From Capitella teleta (lineage: Eukaryota; Annelida; Polychaeta; Capitellidae): DNA of 64,000 nt. The translations under genes were made by a program, and so were the position numbers. Within the stretch, counting starts at the first letter, position 1; each line of letters begins with the position of its first letter. This document shows positions 62,151 to 64,000 of the stretch, piece by piece. The stretch is from contig KB309839.1 in assembly GCA_000328365.1 (NCBI GenBank), forward strand, positions 1,974-65,973. Reading direction: 5' to 3'. A model generated the notes under the pieces. It made no database searches and was not told the DNA's origin. It saw only the letters and a program-made list of their open reading frames with translations.

Positions 62151-64000
62151 GGTCCAAACCTTCTTCTTCTCCTTCCTTCCACCTAAATAACAAATGGGCA
62201 TCACAGCCACATACACACAGTCCATTTCCGCTTCCCTTTTGCGGCGACTTTTTTCTCCTTTGGTGCATGCGGAAAAGTAAGGCATAAACACAAGAGCTCT
62301 CCGAAAAGCAACAGGAAAGGCCTTCAGGAAGGAAGCCACAAAAACCTCTCCAACAAAGCTTCACCTGCGCTTTCTATGTGGATTCGGAGCGTTCCATGTT
62401 TATGGAAAACAGAATTCGACATCGTACATTTCATCCTGATGGGTGTATTCCATGTTAACAGGTGCGAAAGACCTTTCAACGCATGGCCTTTTTGCGTGTG
62501 GATCAATGCACCTTCGGAATCAGGTGGTCTACCATTCATACGTGTGCCTCGTCGCCTGTTTCATTGGCCGTTCTGTATCTTTTCTGCTATTGATCTCTGA
62601 GCAAACAATGACGGATCAATTCCTTTTTTATGGCGGCGGATTCGTCGCATCTTGATCCCCTTCTTGTACACATCGAGGGATCTGCCGTGTTGCGCCCATA
62701 CACAACAATCGTGCACCCGGAGAACAAGAACGATGTCTCTTCGATTAATGTCGGGGCTTGAACCTGACCGAGAATCTCATCACGTCCTTTCCCAAATCGA
62801 CTAAGCACCCCTTCTCCTTTATATATACCTGCACCCCCTTCCCCTGCTTCCCTGGCTCACCTTGCCTCCTGGCCTTCTCCTGTGTCGTTCTCAGCGACAT
62901 TTCTCTCGGGCACGATCGGTGCTACACTATTGACATTTTGGATCGTGAGATTGAAGCGTCGATTCCGCCAATTGTCCAAGATCTCATTCGCTGTGATAGC
63001 AAAGAAATGCGGCACAACACCTACATGTATCGTTTCATCTTCCGCAGTATTACACAAACGACACTCTTGTTGCTCACCCCACCCCCACCCTTCCATCTCC
63101 CCACCCCATTTTTCCCATTCCTGTCGGCAGTTCGTTCCCTTCTTTAAAAGGACACCTCTCAAATGCTACTTCGTCTGTTGCTAGGCAACGGGACCCAATT
63201 ACCTGCTGCGATGCGGCACAAGAAATGTGAGAGGGAGGTCTTGTGTAGACCGCCGGCTGCTTCTGAAATGAGACGGTAGCAAGGAGTCGGTTTCATGTGC
63301 ATACGGCATTAGGCCACCATAATAAGGAATCGGAGGAGCAGCTATATAGATGGGGAGGCACCTTGTGTGGCTCATATGTACGTGAAAGAAGCGGACTGGG
63401 TAGCGTTGGGTAGCGCGTGCCTGAGGTTCTGCGTCCATCACGGCTGTCAGGCATTCCTGACGGTGATTGCGCGAGATGATCTGCTCACGAACATAGAGCG
63501 CATACCAGTCTCCCTCCCCCGTCGCCACCCAGCCCCCTTGCGATAGCATCTTGGCTATCATCAGAGCATTGTCTTTAGGGAACATGCAAGGGACGACATT
63601 GACGGGCGATATTTCAGCTGCATGCATGCAGAGCCCTTGTCGAGCTGCACATTTCATTTCCTCTTCTGGCGCGGATTCATTTGGCGGCAAGATGGATTTG
63701 ATTCTGTAGCAGTTACACTTTCTTATCGATTGTCTTCGCTGCCAGCAGAACTCCGGAAAGAAAGAAAATCTGGGACAGAGGGGGGTAGGGGTGCTCAGCC
63801 TGTTAGGGAAGGCGTCGTTCGGAGCACGTGCATCATGCACGGAGGAATGCCCGCAGCACAGCAGCAGCAGCTAGGGAGGCCGTCCGTCCCCATCGAGTAA
63901 TGACGACCACGGGCACAAAGGACGCCATATGCGCCCTTGACCCCACTCTGACCTCAGGCTGCAGGTCACGTGTAGTCGCATCGGGTTTCTTGTCAGGATC

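Larger units (their letters stand above)
50790..64000 (+). other. CELF intron 2 (at least 13.2 kb, continues beyond the window)
   Basis: No CELF exon was recognised. It holds simple repeats (51172-51232, 53748-53824, 58684-58755, 62097-62150), a LINE 3' fragment (59398-59930), and a 213-codon minus-strand open frame (63199-63840) of unknown meaning. The rest is non-coding DNA of clearly higher GC than the left half of the window. Confidence 0.55.

Overview
The window is nuclear DNA from an animal. It carries clear animal orthologues (MRPL9, CDC14, PRXL2C, NIPAL2, LYPLA, POP1 and a CELF/Bruno-type RNA-binding protein), split by many GT-AG introns, some only about 50 bases long. Small introns, close gene spacing and AT-rich intergenic DNA with LINE, Tc1/mariner, hAT and Ty3/Gypsy debris suggest an early-branching marine invertebrate, most likely a sponge. 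That placement is inference; the window holds no rRNA or mitochondrial marker.

Layout: 1-495 (-) LINE fragment; 640-1673 (+) mitochondrial ribosomal protein L9; 4431-13662 (-) CDC14 phosphatase; 14510-16140 stacked transposon remains; 16913-19957 (+) PRXL2C thioredoxin-fold protein with a hAT-like element in intron 1; 20395-23914 (-) NIPAL2-type magnesium transporter with a Tc1-like remnant in intron 1; 24850/24997-32718 (+) acyl-protein thioesterase; 33857-36775 or beyond (-) POP1 of RNase P/MRP; 36.8-46.6 kb no recognised gene, but a long ATT microsatellite, hairpins and a few orphan reading frames; 47226 to beyond the window (+) first two coding exons of a CELF gene, whose second intron runs past 64000 and holds a degenerate LINE 3' end. 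The recognised genes alternate strand strictly (+,-,+,-,+,-,+), giving two divergent pairs (CDC14/PRXL2C, NIPAL2/LYPLA) and convergent tails.

The gene products are housekeeping functions in different compartments: mitochondrial translation, phosphatase control of division and cilia, thiol chemistry, magnesium transport, protein depalmitoylation, tRNA/rRNA processing and splicing control. They do not form one pathway.

The most interesting observation is in CDC14. The exon covering the junction between its two phosphatase-fold domains is present twice in tandem (6858-6945 and 6582-6669). Both copies are exactly 88 nt, have identical splice phases and encode 29-residue segments with 20 identical residues. 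Because 88 is not a multiple of three, only a transcript using exactly one copy stays in frame, which is the signature of mutually exclusive splicing. Other points: an acyl-protein thioesterase whose N-terminus fits N-myristoylation rather than the usual Cys2 palmitoylation; a PRXL2C that has lost the second Cys of its CxxC; two apparent single-base frameshifts in MRPL9; and several hairpins and a nested transposon cluster.
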